Assembly (NCBI GenBank): GCA_045534575.1
Contig: JAZSJZ010000006.1
Coordinates: 1 to 64,000, forward strand
DNA: 64,000 nucleotides
Source of the DNA: UBA4636 sp045534575
Lineage (GTDB): Bacteria; Bacillota; Clostridia; Christensenellales; Borkfalkiaceae
Direction of reading: 5' to 3'
Part shown: positions 23,900-33,221 of the stretch, piece by piece
How the letters are laid out: every line of letters starts with the position of its first letter
Position numbering within the stretch: the stretch's first letter is position 1
Notes under the pieces: model-generated
The model's database searches: none
What the model was told of the DNA's origin: nothing
What the model saw: the letters and a program-made list of their open reading frames with translations, nothing else
Program-made: the position numbers and the translations under genes

Positions 23900-25330
23900 A
23901 TGAAAAAAACTTTTGTTACGAATATGCCCAATCATATAGGAGCATTCTTGAAGGCGAGCAAATGTTTTTCTAAATTAGGTGTAAATATAACCAGAGTAAG
24001 CTACAACAAAGCGGTTGATTCGCATACTTTATTTATCGACGTTGATGGTGAAGAAAACGCGCTTGAGAAAGCAACGGAAATGTTAAATAAAATAGGCTAT
24101 CTTTCAAACGAACAACAAAAAAGCAAGGTGGTTTTAATTGAGTTTCGTTTGAAAGATTGTCCCGGTAGCGTTACTGCTGTTTTAGAACTTATAAGTAAGT
24201 TTAACCTTAATATTTCGTATATCAGTTCTCAAGAAAACGGAAGTGGCTATCAGTTTTTCAAGATGGGTTTATACGTTAGCGATTCATTAACTTTAACTGA
24301 ATTTTTGGCGCAAGCTCAAATGCTTTGTCAGGTTAGAATTGTGGATTATAATAATACTGAAAAGGTTTTTGATAATAGCATATTCTATAACACATACGTA
24401 GATGGGCTTGTAAAAACAATGAAGCTTTCATCAAAAATGAAAGAAAGTTTATTAGTTAACGTTAATCTTGCAATGCAAACACTTGATGAAACTGGGCTTT
24501 CACCATATAAAACTTTTGACAGTATAAGTAAATTTGCAGAACTTTTAGCAGAATGCAGAGGAAAAAACTTTAACCCTAGAATAACTGAGCACATTATTAC
24601 TGAAAAGACCAAGATAACTTTGATAGAGCCTGATTGCGGTAGTAATATGGCAATTATAGAAAGCGACGGCGAAAGGGTTTTCGTCGATTCTGGTTATGCT
24701 TGTTATCGACAAGAAATGCTTAAACTGTTGAAACGATTGGTTCCTGACTTTAACAAAGAGAAAATTGTTGTAACTCACGCCGACGTTGACCATTGTGGGC
24801 TATTAAACGAGTTTAGCGAGGTTATTACAAGTCAAAGAACAGCAGAATGTTTGATTGCGGAAGCCGAAAATAATGAAGGCTTTAGAGAAAACAATGCGTT
24901 ACACAAGCCTTACGTTAATATCTGCAAGATTTTGACTGGTTATAAGCCTATAGATAGGTCAAAATTGCGTCCGCAATGGAACAAATCAAAGTTCAATTTA
25001 GATATAGAACAAATAGGTTTTTTTTCAGTTGGAGAGCTTTGTTTTGAGGTTTACGAAGGCAAGGGAGGGCATCTTTTAGGAGAAATTGTGCTTATTGATT
25101 TTAAGCACAAGGTTGCATTTACTGGTGATATTTTTATAAATTTAAACGATTTAACGAAAAAACAAGCTGAATATAATAAATATGCTCCTATTTTAATGAC
25201 TTCGGTTGATACAAATTCTAATCTTTGCGCGCAAGAGCGCATTTCTTTTCTACAAAGATTAGGCGCTGGAACGTGGAATATATTTGGTGGCCACGGACAA
25301 AAAAAGATATATCAAACACAAAAAATATAA
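23900..25330 (+). CDS. Tandem ACT domains fused to a metallo-beta-lactamase fold
   Basis: A 476-residue protein beginning four bases after the synthetase stop, so both are under the same T-box. Two ACT domains (about 1-70 and 74-150), which normally bind amino acids, precede a linker and a metallo-beta-lactamase domain (about 235-476). Its metal motif reads H293-A-D-V-D-H298 (usual form HxHxDH, first-strand position changed), with later FTGD and GGHG. No strong Shine-Dalgarno site is seen, so translation is probably coupled. The combination suggests a hydrolase under amino-acid control, perhaps a thioesterase-like partner of the synthetase. Substrate unknown. Confidence 0.82.
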   Translation: MKKTFVTNMPNHIGAFLKASKCFSKLGVNITRVSYNKAVDSHTLFIDVDGEENALEKATEMLNKIGYLSNEQQKSKVVLIEFRLKDCPGSVTAVLELISKFNLNISYISSQENGSGYQFFKMGLYVSDSLTLTEFLAQAQMLCQVRIVDYNNTEKVFDNSIFYNTYVDGLVKTMKLSSKMKESLLVNVNLAMQTLDETGLSPYKTFDSISKFAELLAECRGKNFNPRITEHIITEKTKITLIEPDCGSNMAIIESDGERVFVDSGYACYRQEMLKLLKRLVPDFNKEKIVVTHADVDHCGLLNEFSEVITSQRTAECLIAEAENNEGFRENNALHKPYVNICKILTGYKPIDRSKLRPQWNKSKFNLDIEQIGFFSVGELCFEVYEGKGGHLLGEIVLIDFKHKVAFTGDIFINLNDLTKKQAEYNKYAPILMTSVDTNSNLCAQERISFLQRLGAGTWNIFGGHGQKKIYQTQKI

Positions 25331-25406
25331 TAGTAAACGTAAGCTAAAAAAATTTTTTTGTTAAATATTGTGGCGTTTTTTACCCTCAATATATTATAAA
25401 AACTAA

Positions 25407-25466
25407 AGCAAAAATCGTCGATAATCGACCTATAGCCCCGCTTTTTTGCTAAAAGCGGGGCTTTTT
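25407..25466 (+). terminator. Terminator merged with a divergent conserved-loop element (copy 9)
   Basis: AGCCCCGCTTTT (25434-25445) and AAAAGCGGGGCT (25451-25462) form a perfect 12-bp terminator with a T-run. Just before it is a variant core, CGATAATCGACCTATAG. Its flanks AGCAAAAA (25407-25414) and TTTTTTGCT (25442-25450) are also complementary. The two hairpins share 25442-25450 and cannot both form. Confidence 0.85.
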
Positions 25467-25655
25467 CGTGCGTAAATTTTCATTTTTTAAAACGGGAAAC
25501 CCAAAAAATGCTCGCAAATTAAATTCAAACGGCAAATAAATTTTATATCAAAGGCTATTTCAAAATGTTGTCAAAATTTATATCTATCATAATTCCCCGC
25601 CCAAAATCTTACAGCGCAAAAAAATTGTAGATTTTTGCTTTTTGTCAGTTTTCTA

Positions 25656-25708
25656 TTGACTTTTGTCACGTTGTAATATAAAATGTGTTATGTAATATTA
25701 TTACATAA
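25656..25708 (+). promoter_or_regulatory. Exopolysaccharide operon promoter with 21-bp palindrome
   Basis: TTGACT (25656-25661) is followed by a TATAAAAT box (25677-25684). TTATGTAAT (25688-25696) and ATTACATAA (25700-25708) form a perfect palindrome with a 3-base spacer near the expected transcription start. The 463-base gap 25331-25793 otherwise holds only the terminator/element at 25407. Confidence 0.65.
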
Positions 25709-25793
25709 TGACAAAATAGCGTTATGAATATCATTTAACGTTTAGTCATGCAACGGAAAAATAAAGAAGTTTTAAGGAGAAAAGTCTTAGATT

Positions 25794-26558
25794 ATGACTA
25801 ATGAAAAAACTTACAAGTTGAAATTTGGACAAAAGATTTATCGTTTCATTAAAGCGATGATGGATTTTCTAATTGCTTTAGTGGCGTTAATTGTTTTATC
25901 GCCAGTGTTTTTAATCGTAGCAATTGCAATAAAAATTGATTCTCGTGGTCCCGTTTTCTTCGTTCAAAAAAGAATAGGTAAAAACGGAAAACTATTTAAT
26001 TGCATTAAGTTTAGAAGCATGTCAGTTGAAGCACGTCATGACGTTGCTGGCTACGAATATGCTAACGTTACGGCGTATATCACGAAGGTTGGTAAGGTTA
26101 TTAGAAAGTTGAGTATCGACGAATTGCCTCAATTTATAAACATTTTAACCTTTAAAATGAGTTTGATTGGTTATAGACCATCGCAACCAACGGAGAACGA
26201 ATTGAACGATGCTCGTGAAAGTTACGACGTATATCAAGTTCGTCCTGGTATTTCTGGCTGGGCTCAAGTTAATGGTAGAGACGTTTTAGCGGCAAACCCA
26301 AAGAAAAAAGCGCAGTTTGATGCTTACTATTTAGAGCATTTTTCGCTATGGTTAGATATTAAAATATTCTTCAAGACGATAATCCAAGTTTTCAAGAGCG
26401 AAGGCGTGGAAGAGGGCGTAATTAACAACGAGCAAGAAGATGACGCCACTAATGCTAGCCAAGAACCTGCGAGCATTGAAGAAGTGGCAATTACCGATTC
26501 CGTAACAACCGAAATTATCGACACCCTCGAAAGTGACGAAAAAAAAGAAGTCGTTTAA
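25794..26558 (+). CDS. Undecaprenyl-phosphate sugar phosphotransferase (initiating glycosyltransferase)
   Basis: A 254-residue bacterial sugar transferase. One membrane helix (about 19-43) is followed by the catalytic domain with the family motifs KIDSRGPVFFVQKRIGKNGK, KFRSM, SIDELPQ and RPGISGWAQVNGR. It moves a sugar-1-phosphate onto undecaprenyl phosphate at the membrane and so starts repeat-unit assembly. The last ~40 residues are an acidic extension not usual in the family. AAGGAG is 14 bases upstream, a long spacing. It is the first gene of the operon, which fits its role as first enzyme. Confidence 0.95.
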   Translation: MTNEKTYKLKFGQKIYRFIKAMMDFLIALVALIVLSPVFLIVAIAIKIDSRGPVFFVQKRIGKNGKLFNCIKFRSMSVEARHDVAGYEYANVTAYITKVGKVIRKLSIDELPQFINILTFKMSLIGYRPSQPTENELNDARESYDVYQVRPGISGWAQVNGRDVLAANPKKKAQFDAYYLEHFSLWLDIKIFFKTIIQVFKSEGVEEGVINNEQEDDATNASQEPASIEEVAITDSVTTEIIDTLESDEKKEVV

Positions 26559-26643
26559 CTAACAGCGTTTAAAGCGGTGAAATTATTTAATTAAATTTTA
26601 GCCGAATAAACTCTAAAAAGCAAAAACAATAGGGAGCAAAACT

Positions 26644-27405
26644 ATGGATAGTAAAATGGAACAAGATTTAGTTTCAATTATCATGCCTAATTACAACGGC
26701 GGAAAATACATTGAAGAAACGGTAAAAAGTATATTTTTCCAAACGTATCAAAATTGGGAACTATTATTCGTGGATGATTGCTCCACAGATAATTCTTTAG
26801 ATGTGATTAGATCTTTTAACGACGAAAGAATTAAGGTTTTTCAAAACGGTGTTAATAGCGGGGCGGCGGTTAGTAGAAATTACGCTTTGAAAATGGCAAA
26901 AGGAAGGTGGATTGCTTTTTTGGATAGCGATGATTTATGGGCGCCTGAAAAGTTAGAAAAACAAATAGCGTTTATGCAAAGCAACGATATTGCGTTTTCT
27001 TACACGGATTATGATGTTATTGATGAAAATAATGAGATTATTTCAACTTTCAAACCTCGTCTTGATGTTTGCTCTTACAAAGACATATTAAAGCATAATC
27101 ATATCGGTTGCTTGACGGTTGTTTGCGATTCAAAAAAGATAGGCGAAATTATAATGCCAACCGAAGCAATAAAAAGAGAAGATATGGCTTGTTGGTTGAG
27201 GATCTTGAAAACTGGAACAAAAGCGTTTTGTCTTCATGAATCTTTGGCTCAATATAAAGTGCACTCTAATTCCGTATCGTCTAACAAATTGAAAATGATT
27301 AAATTTCAATGGCGAGTGTATAGAAAAGTTGAAAAAATCAACTTTTTTAGTGCCTTATACTACATGATGTGCTGGGCGTTTTCTGGTCTAAAAAAATACA
27401 AATAA
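26644..27405 (+). CDS. Glycosyltransferase family 2
   Basis: A 253-residue GT-A fold transferase. The start SIIMPNYNGGKYIEETVKSI, VDDCSTDNS and the metal-binding DSDD motif (LDSDDLW) are all present, followed by a acceptor region with the pattern R-E-D-M-A-C-W-L typical of teichuronic/capsular GT2 enzymes. It adds a nucleotide-activated sugar to the lipid-linked repeat unit on the inner membrane face. AGGGAG precedes the ATG. The donor and acceptor cannot be assigned. Confidence 0.93.
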   Translation: MDSKMEQDLVSIIMPNYNGGKYIEETVKSIFFQTYQNWELLFVDDCSTDNSLDVIRSFNDERIKVFQNGVNSGAAVSRNYALKMAKGRWIAFLDSDDLWAPEKLEKQIAFMQSNDIAFSYTDYDVIDENNEIISTFKPRLDVCSYKDILKHNHIGCLTVVCDSKKIGEIIMPTEAIKREDMACWLRILKTGTKAFCLHESLAQYKVHSNSVSSNKLKMIKFQWRVYRKVEKINFFSALYYMMCWAFSGLKKYK

Positions 27406-27426
27406 TAACTTAAAGGAGTAAAGAAG

Positions 27427-28209
27427 TTGGGAGTTCAAGTTTTAGTTGTAACGATGAATCAACAAGGGGCAGCTTTGTTGGAGAAAATGAATATTCGCTC
27501 TGACGTAATAGTTGGTAACCAATGCGATATAAATAGCATTGAGGAGTTTGATTATAGAAACAAAAATGTTAAATTCCTTAACTTTGCTGAGCGTGGTGTT
27601 GGGTTAAATAGAAACAATACTTTAATGAGGGCCGATGGCGACATTGTTTTATTTGCCGACGACGACGTTGTTTACAATGACGATTACGTAGAAAAAGTGG
27701 AGGCTTTTTACAAAGAGAATCCTAATGCTGATGTTGCTATTTTTAATTTTGAAACTTCGCGAGGTGATGAGCCTTTGCAAGATATAGTAACAAAAACTGA
27801 AAGAATAAATAAGGTAAAAGCCAGAAAATACGGAACTTTTTGTGTGTCAGCAAGAAGAGATTCGCTAAGAAAGGCAAACATATATTTTCACTTATTGTTT
27901 GGTGGCGGAGCGAAATATAGTTGCGGTGAAGATACCATATTTTTACAGGACTGTTTTAAAGCTGGATTGAAAGTTTATACTTGCAAAGAGACTTTGGGGC
28001 AAGTAAGGCATGGAGAATCAACGTGGTTTTCAGGTTATAATGAAAAATATTTCATCGACAAAGGTGTTTTATTTTATTTTATAAACAAAAAAACTGCGAA
28101 AATTTTTGCTTTGGCGCATTGTTTGCGTTACAGAAAAGAGTATAAAGACTTTGGTTGGAAAAAAGCATATAAGTTAATAAAAAGAGGAATCAAAGAAGCA
28201 AAGGAATAG
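27427..28209 (+). CDS. Glycosyltransferase family 2 (TTG start)
   Basis: A 260-residue protein with a GT-A nucleotide-sugar fold: LVVTMNQQ, a conserved GVGLNRNNTLMRADGD segment and the metal motif FADDDV. The latter half is a less conserved acceptor domain. It is read from a TTG, supported by AAGGAG about nine bases upstream and by the absence of a good ATG before the conserved strand. It lies between two other glycosyltransferase genes with short gaps. Specific sugar unknown. Confidence 0.87.
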   Translation: MGVQVLVVTMNQQGAALLEKMNIRSDVIVGNQCDINSIEEFDYRNKNVKFLNFAERGVGLNRNNTLMRADGDIVLFADDDVVYNDDYVEKVEAFYKENPNADVAIFNFETSRGDEPLQDIVTKTERINKVKARKYGTFCVSARRDSLRKANIYFHLLFGGGAKYSCGEDTIFLQDCFKAGLKVYTCKETLGQVRHGESTWFSGYNEKYFIDKGVLFYFINKKTAKIFALAHCLRYRKEYKDFGWKKAYKLIKRGIKEAKE

Positions 28210-28227
28210 TTATCGAAAGGTGAAATT

Positions 28228-29325
28228 GTGAAAAAAGTTATGTTTTTAATGACTCATCTTGGCGGAGTAGGCTGGGGTGGTGCGCATAAAATTACAGCTA
28301 TGCTTGCAAATTTTCTTGCTGAAAATGGGTATGATGTTTCCATTGCGGTATCTCAAAAAAGTCGCATTGACTTTGAAATAAACAAAAACATAAAATTGTT
28401 TTACCTAGACGAACTTTTCAAAAGACCTAAATTTAGACCATTTTATTTTTTGAAGAAATTAGCAACGTTTCGTAAGTTATGCAAATCTCAAAAAATTGAT
28501 TACGTTGTAGGATTTATTTCGAGCGTAGCGATATATTCTATACTTGCATGTGTGTTTTCAAAGAGAAAAGTATTGGTTTCAGAAAGAACTGATCCGCACT
28601 TTGAGCCGAGCAAAAAGGTGTTAAGAGGGCTAAGAAATTTAGTTTTTTGTTTTGCTGACAAAATAGTTTTTCAAACGCCAGGCGCAAGAGATTATTATCC
28701 TAAAATTGTAAGGAAAAAGAGTTCTATAATTCCTAATCCAATATCAGATTCTTTACCTGAACCATATTTTGGCGAAAGGCAAAAGAAAATTGTTAATTTT
28801 TGCAGAATTGCGCCACAAAAGAATTTAAAGGTATTGTTAGAAGCATTTGATATCTTTTCAAAAACTCACCAAGATTTTATTCTTGAAATTTATGGTGACG
28901 GGAAAGAGGGAAGTGATTACGTTGAGTCTGTTAAAAATTACGCTAAAAGTTTAAGTTCTTGCGATAAAATTTGTTTTTACCCAGCGTGTTCGGACGTTCA
29001 TGAAAAAATAAAAGACGCAACGGCTTTCGCTTCTTCATCAGATTATGAGGGAATATCAAATTCTATGTTAGAGGCGTTGGCGATAGGCTTGCCCGTTATT
29101 GTTACCGATTGTCAAAACGGGGGCGAGCGAATGTGCATTGAAAATGGCAAAAGCGGAATAATTGTTCAAAGGCAAAATCCAGAAGAATTAGCTGAAGGAT
29201 TGGCAAAAATAGCTGATGATAAAGAGTTTTCTGAGTTAATTTCTAAAAATGCGATTGAAATAAGAGAAAAGTTTTCGAAAGACAAAATATTTGATTTATG
29301 GGCTAAGACTTTTGAGAACTTGTAA
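28228..29325 (+). CDS. Glycosyltransferase family 4 (GTG start)
   Basis: A 365-residue GT-B fold enzyme. The N-terminal acceptor domain opens with FLMTHLGGVGWGGAHK. The C-terminal nucleotide-sugar domain has CRIAPQKNLKVLLEAF, then SSDYEGISNSMLEALAIGLP, the E-x7-E motif of the family. AAAGGTGA seven bases upstream supports the GTG at 28228. It is a retaining transferase that probably adds an internal sugar of the repeat unit. Confidence 0.93.
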   Translation: MKKVMFLMTHLGGVGWGGAHKITAMLANFLAENGYDVSIAVSQKSRIDFEINKNIKLFYLDELFKRPKFRPFYFLKKLATFRKLCKSQKIDYVVGFISSVAIYSILACVFSKRKVLVSERTDPHFEPSKKVLRGLRNLVFCFADKIVFQTPGARDYYPKIVRKKSSIIPNPISDSLPEPYFGERQKKIVNFCRIAPQKNLKVLLEAFDIFSKTHQDFILEIYGDGKEGSDYVESVKNYAKSLSSCDKICFYPACSDVHEKIKDATAFASSSDYEGISNSMLEALAIGLPVIVTDCQNGGERMCIENGKSGIIVQRQNPEELAEGLAKIADDKEFSELISKNAIEIREKFSKDKIFDLWAKTFENL

Positions 29326-29364
29326 AATGCAAATTAGACTAAACAACAATTTGTAGGGGGCGCT

Positions 29365-30597
29365 ATGCAAAACGTAGCAACGAATAAACTTAATATCACG
29401 GAAACGAGGAGGCGCTATAACGTTGAAGACGCGCTTTTGTTTGTCATATTAACAATAGCTTATACGATTGCTCACAACTCACAATATTCAACTTATGCGT
29501 TATTGAGATATTCTGTTATTTTTGTAGAGTTGGGATTCTTGCTATTTTTAATATTAAAAAAGAGATTCTTAAAAATTGATTTCTTCACTATTTGGTGCGT
29601 TTTGTATTTTTTCTATTCATTGATTAGTGTTTTTTGGTGCAAAAATTTATCAATTTCTTTGGATATGATTCAAACGCTATTGTTGATGTATCTCACGCTT
29701 ATTTTAACCACGTGCGTTATTGATAACGCAAGAAGGATGAATCTAATTCTCTTTTCTAATCTTATCGCACTGTTTTTACTTGCTATTTATATCGTTAACA
29801 ACATAGATTTGACAACTTTGGGTGATGAAAGAATTGGCGCAGATTCTTTAAATACGGTATGGAACGCAAATAACATTGGAATTAAATTATGTATTGGCGT
29901 TGGTATTGCTATATATTTCCTTTTTCAATCGAAGAACTTAATTTTTAAGATTTTTTCTCTTGGGTCTGGAATATTTATGGGATATATTACGCTATTTACA
30001 GGCTCTAGAACGGCGCTATTAATGCTTTTATTAATTGTTTTCATGTTTATAATTTTAAGTTCTAAGAGATATAGACTTTTAGCAATTATTATAGCGGTAA
30101 CAGCTGTAGTAGCGTTATACTTCTTTATTATGAACAATGAATTATTGTATAACGTTTTAGGCTCACGGATGGAAGATATGATAGAAGGTCTGTTTGGTGG
30201 CAGAACAAACGAAGGGAGCTTTAATGAACGTTCTCATATGATTGAATTAGGCTTTAAGTGGTTTTTAGAAAAACCTTTCTTCGGGTATGGAGTAAATAGT
30301 TATAGATCGCTTTATTTATTAGAGATGGGATGGGAAACATATTCGCATAATAATTTTATAGAAATGCTTGTAAATGGTGGAATTGTAGGCTTTATTATTT
30401 ACTATTCTATTTACGCTTACGTGATAGTAAAACTAATTCGTGCGTTAAGAAAAGATAGATCACTTACAATCGTTTTGCTATCAACTTTAGTTGTTTCAAC
30501 GCTAATTTTACAAATTAGCCTTATTTCTTATTACGGAACCATTTATAATCTAATTCTTATGCTGGCGGTAAATCAATTAGCCAGAGTAAAAGCCTAA
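29365..30597 (+). CDS. O-antigen ligase/polymerase-like membrane protein (Wzy)
   Basis: A 410-residue integral membrane protein with about 11 hydrophobic segments and a long extracellular loop around residues 240-340. The loop contains GGRTNEGSFNERSHMIELG and FFGYGVNSY, then SHNNFIEMLVNGGIVGF, which is the Wzy_C/O-antigen ligase signature. In a Wzx/Wzy pathway it joins flipped repeat units outside the membrane. AGGGGGC lies before the ATG. A ligase attaching polymer to the wall is the alternative. Confidence 0.87.
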   Translation: MQNVATNKLNITETRRRYNVEDALLFVILTIAYTIAHNSQYSTYALLRYSVIFVELGFLLFLILKKRFLKIDFFTIWCVLYFFYSLISVFWCKNLSISLDMIQTLLLMYLTLILTTCVIDNARRMNLILFSNLIALFLLAIYIVNNIDLTTLGDERIGADSLNTVWNANNIGIKLCIGVGIAIYFLFQSKNLIFKIFSLGSGIFMGYITLFTGSRTALLMLLLIVFMFIILSSKRYRLLAIIIAVTAVVALYFFIMNNELLYNVLGSRMEDMIEGLFGGRTNEGSFNERSHMIELGFKWFLEKPFFGYGVNSYRSLYLLEMGWETYSHNNFIEMLVNGGIVGFIIYYSIYAYVIVKLIRALRKDRSLTIVLLSTLVVSTLILQISLISYYGTIYNLILMLAVNQLARVKA

Positions 30598-30620
30598 AAA
30601 AACAGCAAAGAGGTAATAAA

Positions 30621-31595
30621 TTGGATAATTTTGAAATTAAGGTAAGCGTAACCTTGATTGCGTATAAGCACGCGCGTTACATAGAAAGATGCTTAGATAG
30701 CATTTTAGAGCAAAAAGTTAACTTCAAATATGAAATAATAATCGCTGACGATTGTTCTAACGATGGGACCAAAGAAATTCTCTTAAAATATAAAGAAAAA
30801 TATCCTGATATCATTGTTCCTATAATAAACGAGAAAAACCTTGGGGTTTCTCAAAACGGTTTGAAAGTGGCGAGAGCTTGTCGTGGAAAATATATTGCAG
30901 GAGGAGAAGGTGATGATTTTTGGACCGATCCTAATCGTTTGCAAAAGCAGGTTGATTATCTAGATTCTCACCCAGATATTGTTGCTGTAGCAAGCAATTA
31001 TTATAACGTTGACCATAACGGTGAGAACCCTCAAGTCGCTTTGATGCGTTGGCAAACAAATAAAAGATATTCGTTAAAACATTTTTTAAGATATGGAATG
31101 GTTTTGCACGGGAACACTTTTTTGCGAAGGAACGTAATGCCTGTTTCTGATGAAAAATATTTAAAGTTGAAGACCGCAGAGCCAACGATGGGGGATGTTA
31201 TAAATAGAGTTTTGTTGTACGATAAGGGAGATATTTTTGTGCTTCCTGATATATTGCATGCTCATCGAAGTGGGGAAGGCAGCAAAACAAGCTTTTTCTA
31301 CAGCCAAAAGGATAAGATTATAGAATATTCTTATATGTATTTTCGAATTGTGGACAACATTACAAAATATTTTGATTATAGATACAATTTGCAAGGATTA
31401 AAAGTAAATAAAGCGGCAGATATTCTTTTAAGGAAAAGGGTGTTTAAAAGAAAACATAAAATCGATAGCAAAGAAATGAAATTGTTTTTTAAATCAATTC
31501 CGTTCAGCGTTAGAGTGAAGGCGCAGTTTGTATTTTATGTAAGATTGTGGAGAAGGATGATAGGAAAAATTGGAAGAAAATTAAAATTGTATTAA
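30621..31595 (+). CDS. Glycosyltransferase family 2 (TTG start)
   Basis: A 324-residue GT-A enzyme with VSVTLIAYKHARYIERCLDS, ADDCSNDGT and GEGDDFW in place of the usual DxD (E-G-D-D). The long C-terminal helical part is Lys/Arg-rich and may sit on the membrane surface. AAAGAGGT precedes a TTG at 30621, the second TTG start in this operon. Third GT2 of the cluster; sugar unknown. Confidence 0.9.
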   Translation: MDNFEIKVSVTLIAYKHARYIERCLDSILEQKVNFKYEIIIADDCSNDGTKEILLKYKEKYPDIIVPIINEKNLGVSQNGLKVARACRGKYIAGGEGDDFWTDPNRLQKQVDYLDSHPDIVAVASNYYNVDHNGENPQVALMRWQTNKRYSLKHFLRYGMVLHGNTFLRRNVMPVSDEKYLKLKTAEPTMGDVINRVLLYDKGDIFVLPDILHAHRSGEGSKTSFFYSQKDKIIEYSYMYFRIVDNITKYFDYRYNLQGLKVNKAADILLRKRVFKRKHKIDSKEMKLFFKSIPFSVRVKAQFVFYVRLWRRMIGKIGRKLKLY

Positions 31596-31605
31596 GGGTA
31601 AATTA

Positions 31606-33165
31606 ATGAGTAAGAATACTACGTCTAAAGGTTTAATGTGGAGAACTATCGAGGGTATTGGCTCGCAAGGAATGCAATTTTTCGTGCAATTATTTCTTGC
31701 GAGATTATTGCTTCCAGAAGATTTTGGTGTAATAGCGATATTAAACGTATTTATCAATATAGCAAATACTTTTGTTAACAGCGGATTAACTTCCGGTTTG
31801 TTGCAGAAGAAAGATTCAACTAAATTAGATTTCTCTACTGTTTTTTACGTTGAATTTTTGGTTGCGATTGTAATGTATATTGCAATTTATTTTCTTGCAC
31901 CGTTTGTTTCTACTTTTTATGAAAATCCTAAATTAACAAGTTATCTTCGAGTGTTTGCATTAACGATAATTTTAGGATCATTAGGCTCAATTCAAACCGC
32001 TACGTTAAGGTATAAACTAGATTTTAAATCAAGTTGCATTGCAAACTTAATTGCTATTTTAATGCAGGGAATTTCGGGTGTCTTTTTTGCATTACATAAT
32101 TTTGGTGTTTGGAGCTTAATACTCTCTCAAATAGTATATAGACTTACAGCCTTCTTGTTTTTGTTGATTTTTGCAAGATGGATACCAATGTTAAGGTTTT
32201 CTTTCCAAAGTTTTAAGAGATTGTTTGCGTATAGTTGGAAATTGTTTGTTGGTTGGTTAATTGGAACTATTTACGTTGATTTATTTTCGCTTATAATTGG
32301 AAGAGTTTACGATGATAAAACTTTAGGTTTTTATTCAAAGGGGAATAGTATTCCTAGTGCGATCAATAGAGTAGTTACTCAAACGACAACCGCCGTTATG
32401 TTTCCGGCTATTGCAAAATCTCAAGATAATTTCAATAAAGTAAAATATCAAACAAGAACAATGATTTCGTTGACGGCGGCTCTCATTTTGCCGATTATGG
32501 CGGGTGTTGCTGCTGTTGCTGAACCTTTTGTAATGGTTGTTTTGACCTCTAAATGGGCTGGCGCAATACCTGTTATTCAAATTATTTGCATTTCTTCAGC
32601 TATAAACGTTGTGAACAATTCTAATATGCAATCGTTTAACGCAATAGGAAGATCGGATGTTTTTTTACGTTGTGAAATTATAAAAAGAAGTATAACGATT
32701 CTTTTAGTTTTTATTTTTGCCAATATAGATTTTAACTTGATGCTATTTTCAATGGTAATTATGGGAGTTTTTTCCCTTGTATTAAATAGTTTCTACAATA
32801 AAAAGTTGTTAAGTTATACTAGGAAAGAACAAGCAATTGATATTTTGCCATATTTCGTATATAGCATGCTATTCTTCTCGGTAATTTATTGTCTTAACTT
32901 CATACACGTTAATTATTTCGTTAAATTGTTGATACAGTTATTAGCTTGCGTAGTTATATATCTTGCCAGCGTATTCTTTATAAAACTAAACGCTTTTGTT
33001 GCAATCAAACGCTTTGCGGTAAGTATTTTTAAGAATAAATCTAAAACAAATTATAATGATTCCCAAAACAATGAAGAAGCTATAGCTAAAGTTGAGGAAA
33101 GTAATCTTTTAGAAGAAAAGAAAAGTTATATTCCTTGTTCAAGCAAGGTTAAAAGAAAAGGTTAA
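31606..33165 (+). CDS. Lipopolysaccharide/oligosaccharide flippase (Wzx, MOP superfamily)
   Basis: A 519-residue membrane protein with about 14 hydrophobic segments. The WzxC-type start is visible (GLMWRTIEGIGSQGMQFFVQLFLARLLLPEDFG, split here: GLMWRTIEGI, then LLLPEDFGVIAIL). It flips the undecaprenyl-linked repeat unit to the outer face. The last ~40 residues form a charged cytoplasmic tail. The ATG lies ten bases after the preceding stop with AAGGGT upstream. Its presence with a Wzy-like gene defines a Wzx/Wzy-dependent pathway. Confidence 0.94.
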   Translation: MSKNTTSKGLMWRTIEGIGSQGMQFFVQLFLARLLLPEDFGVIAILNVFINIANTFVNSGLTSGLLQKKDSTKLDFSTVFYVEFLVAIVMYIAIYFLAPFVSTFYENPKLTSYLRVFALTIILGSLGSIQTATLRYKLDFKSSCIANLIAILMQGISGVFFALHNFGVWSLILSQIVYRLTAFLFLLIFARWIPMLRFSFQSFKRLFAYSWKLFVGWLIGTIYVDLFSLIIGRVYDDKTLGFYSKGNSIPSAINRVVTQTTTAVMFPAIAKSQDNFNKVKYQTRTMISLTAALILPIMAGVAAVAEPFVMVVLTSKWAGAIPVIQIICISSAINVVNNSNMQSFNAIGRSDVFLRCEIIKRSITILLVFIFANIDFNLMLFSMVIMGVFSLVLNSFYNKKLLSYTRKEQAIDILPYFVYSMLFFSVIYCLNFIHVNYFVKLLIQLLACVVIYLASVFFIKLNAFVAIKRFAVSIFKNKSKTNYNDSQNNEEAIAKVEESNLLEEKKSYIPCSSKVKRKG

Positions 33166-33221
33166 AATAAAAGGCTTTAATTGATGTCAAGGATGAACAA
33201 AGAAAAACAAGGAGAAGAATA

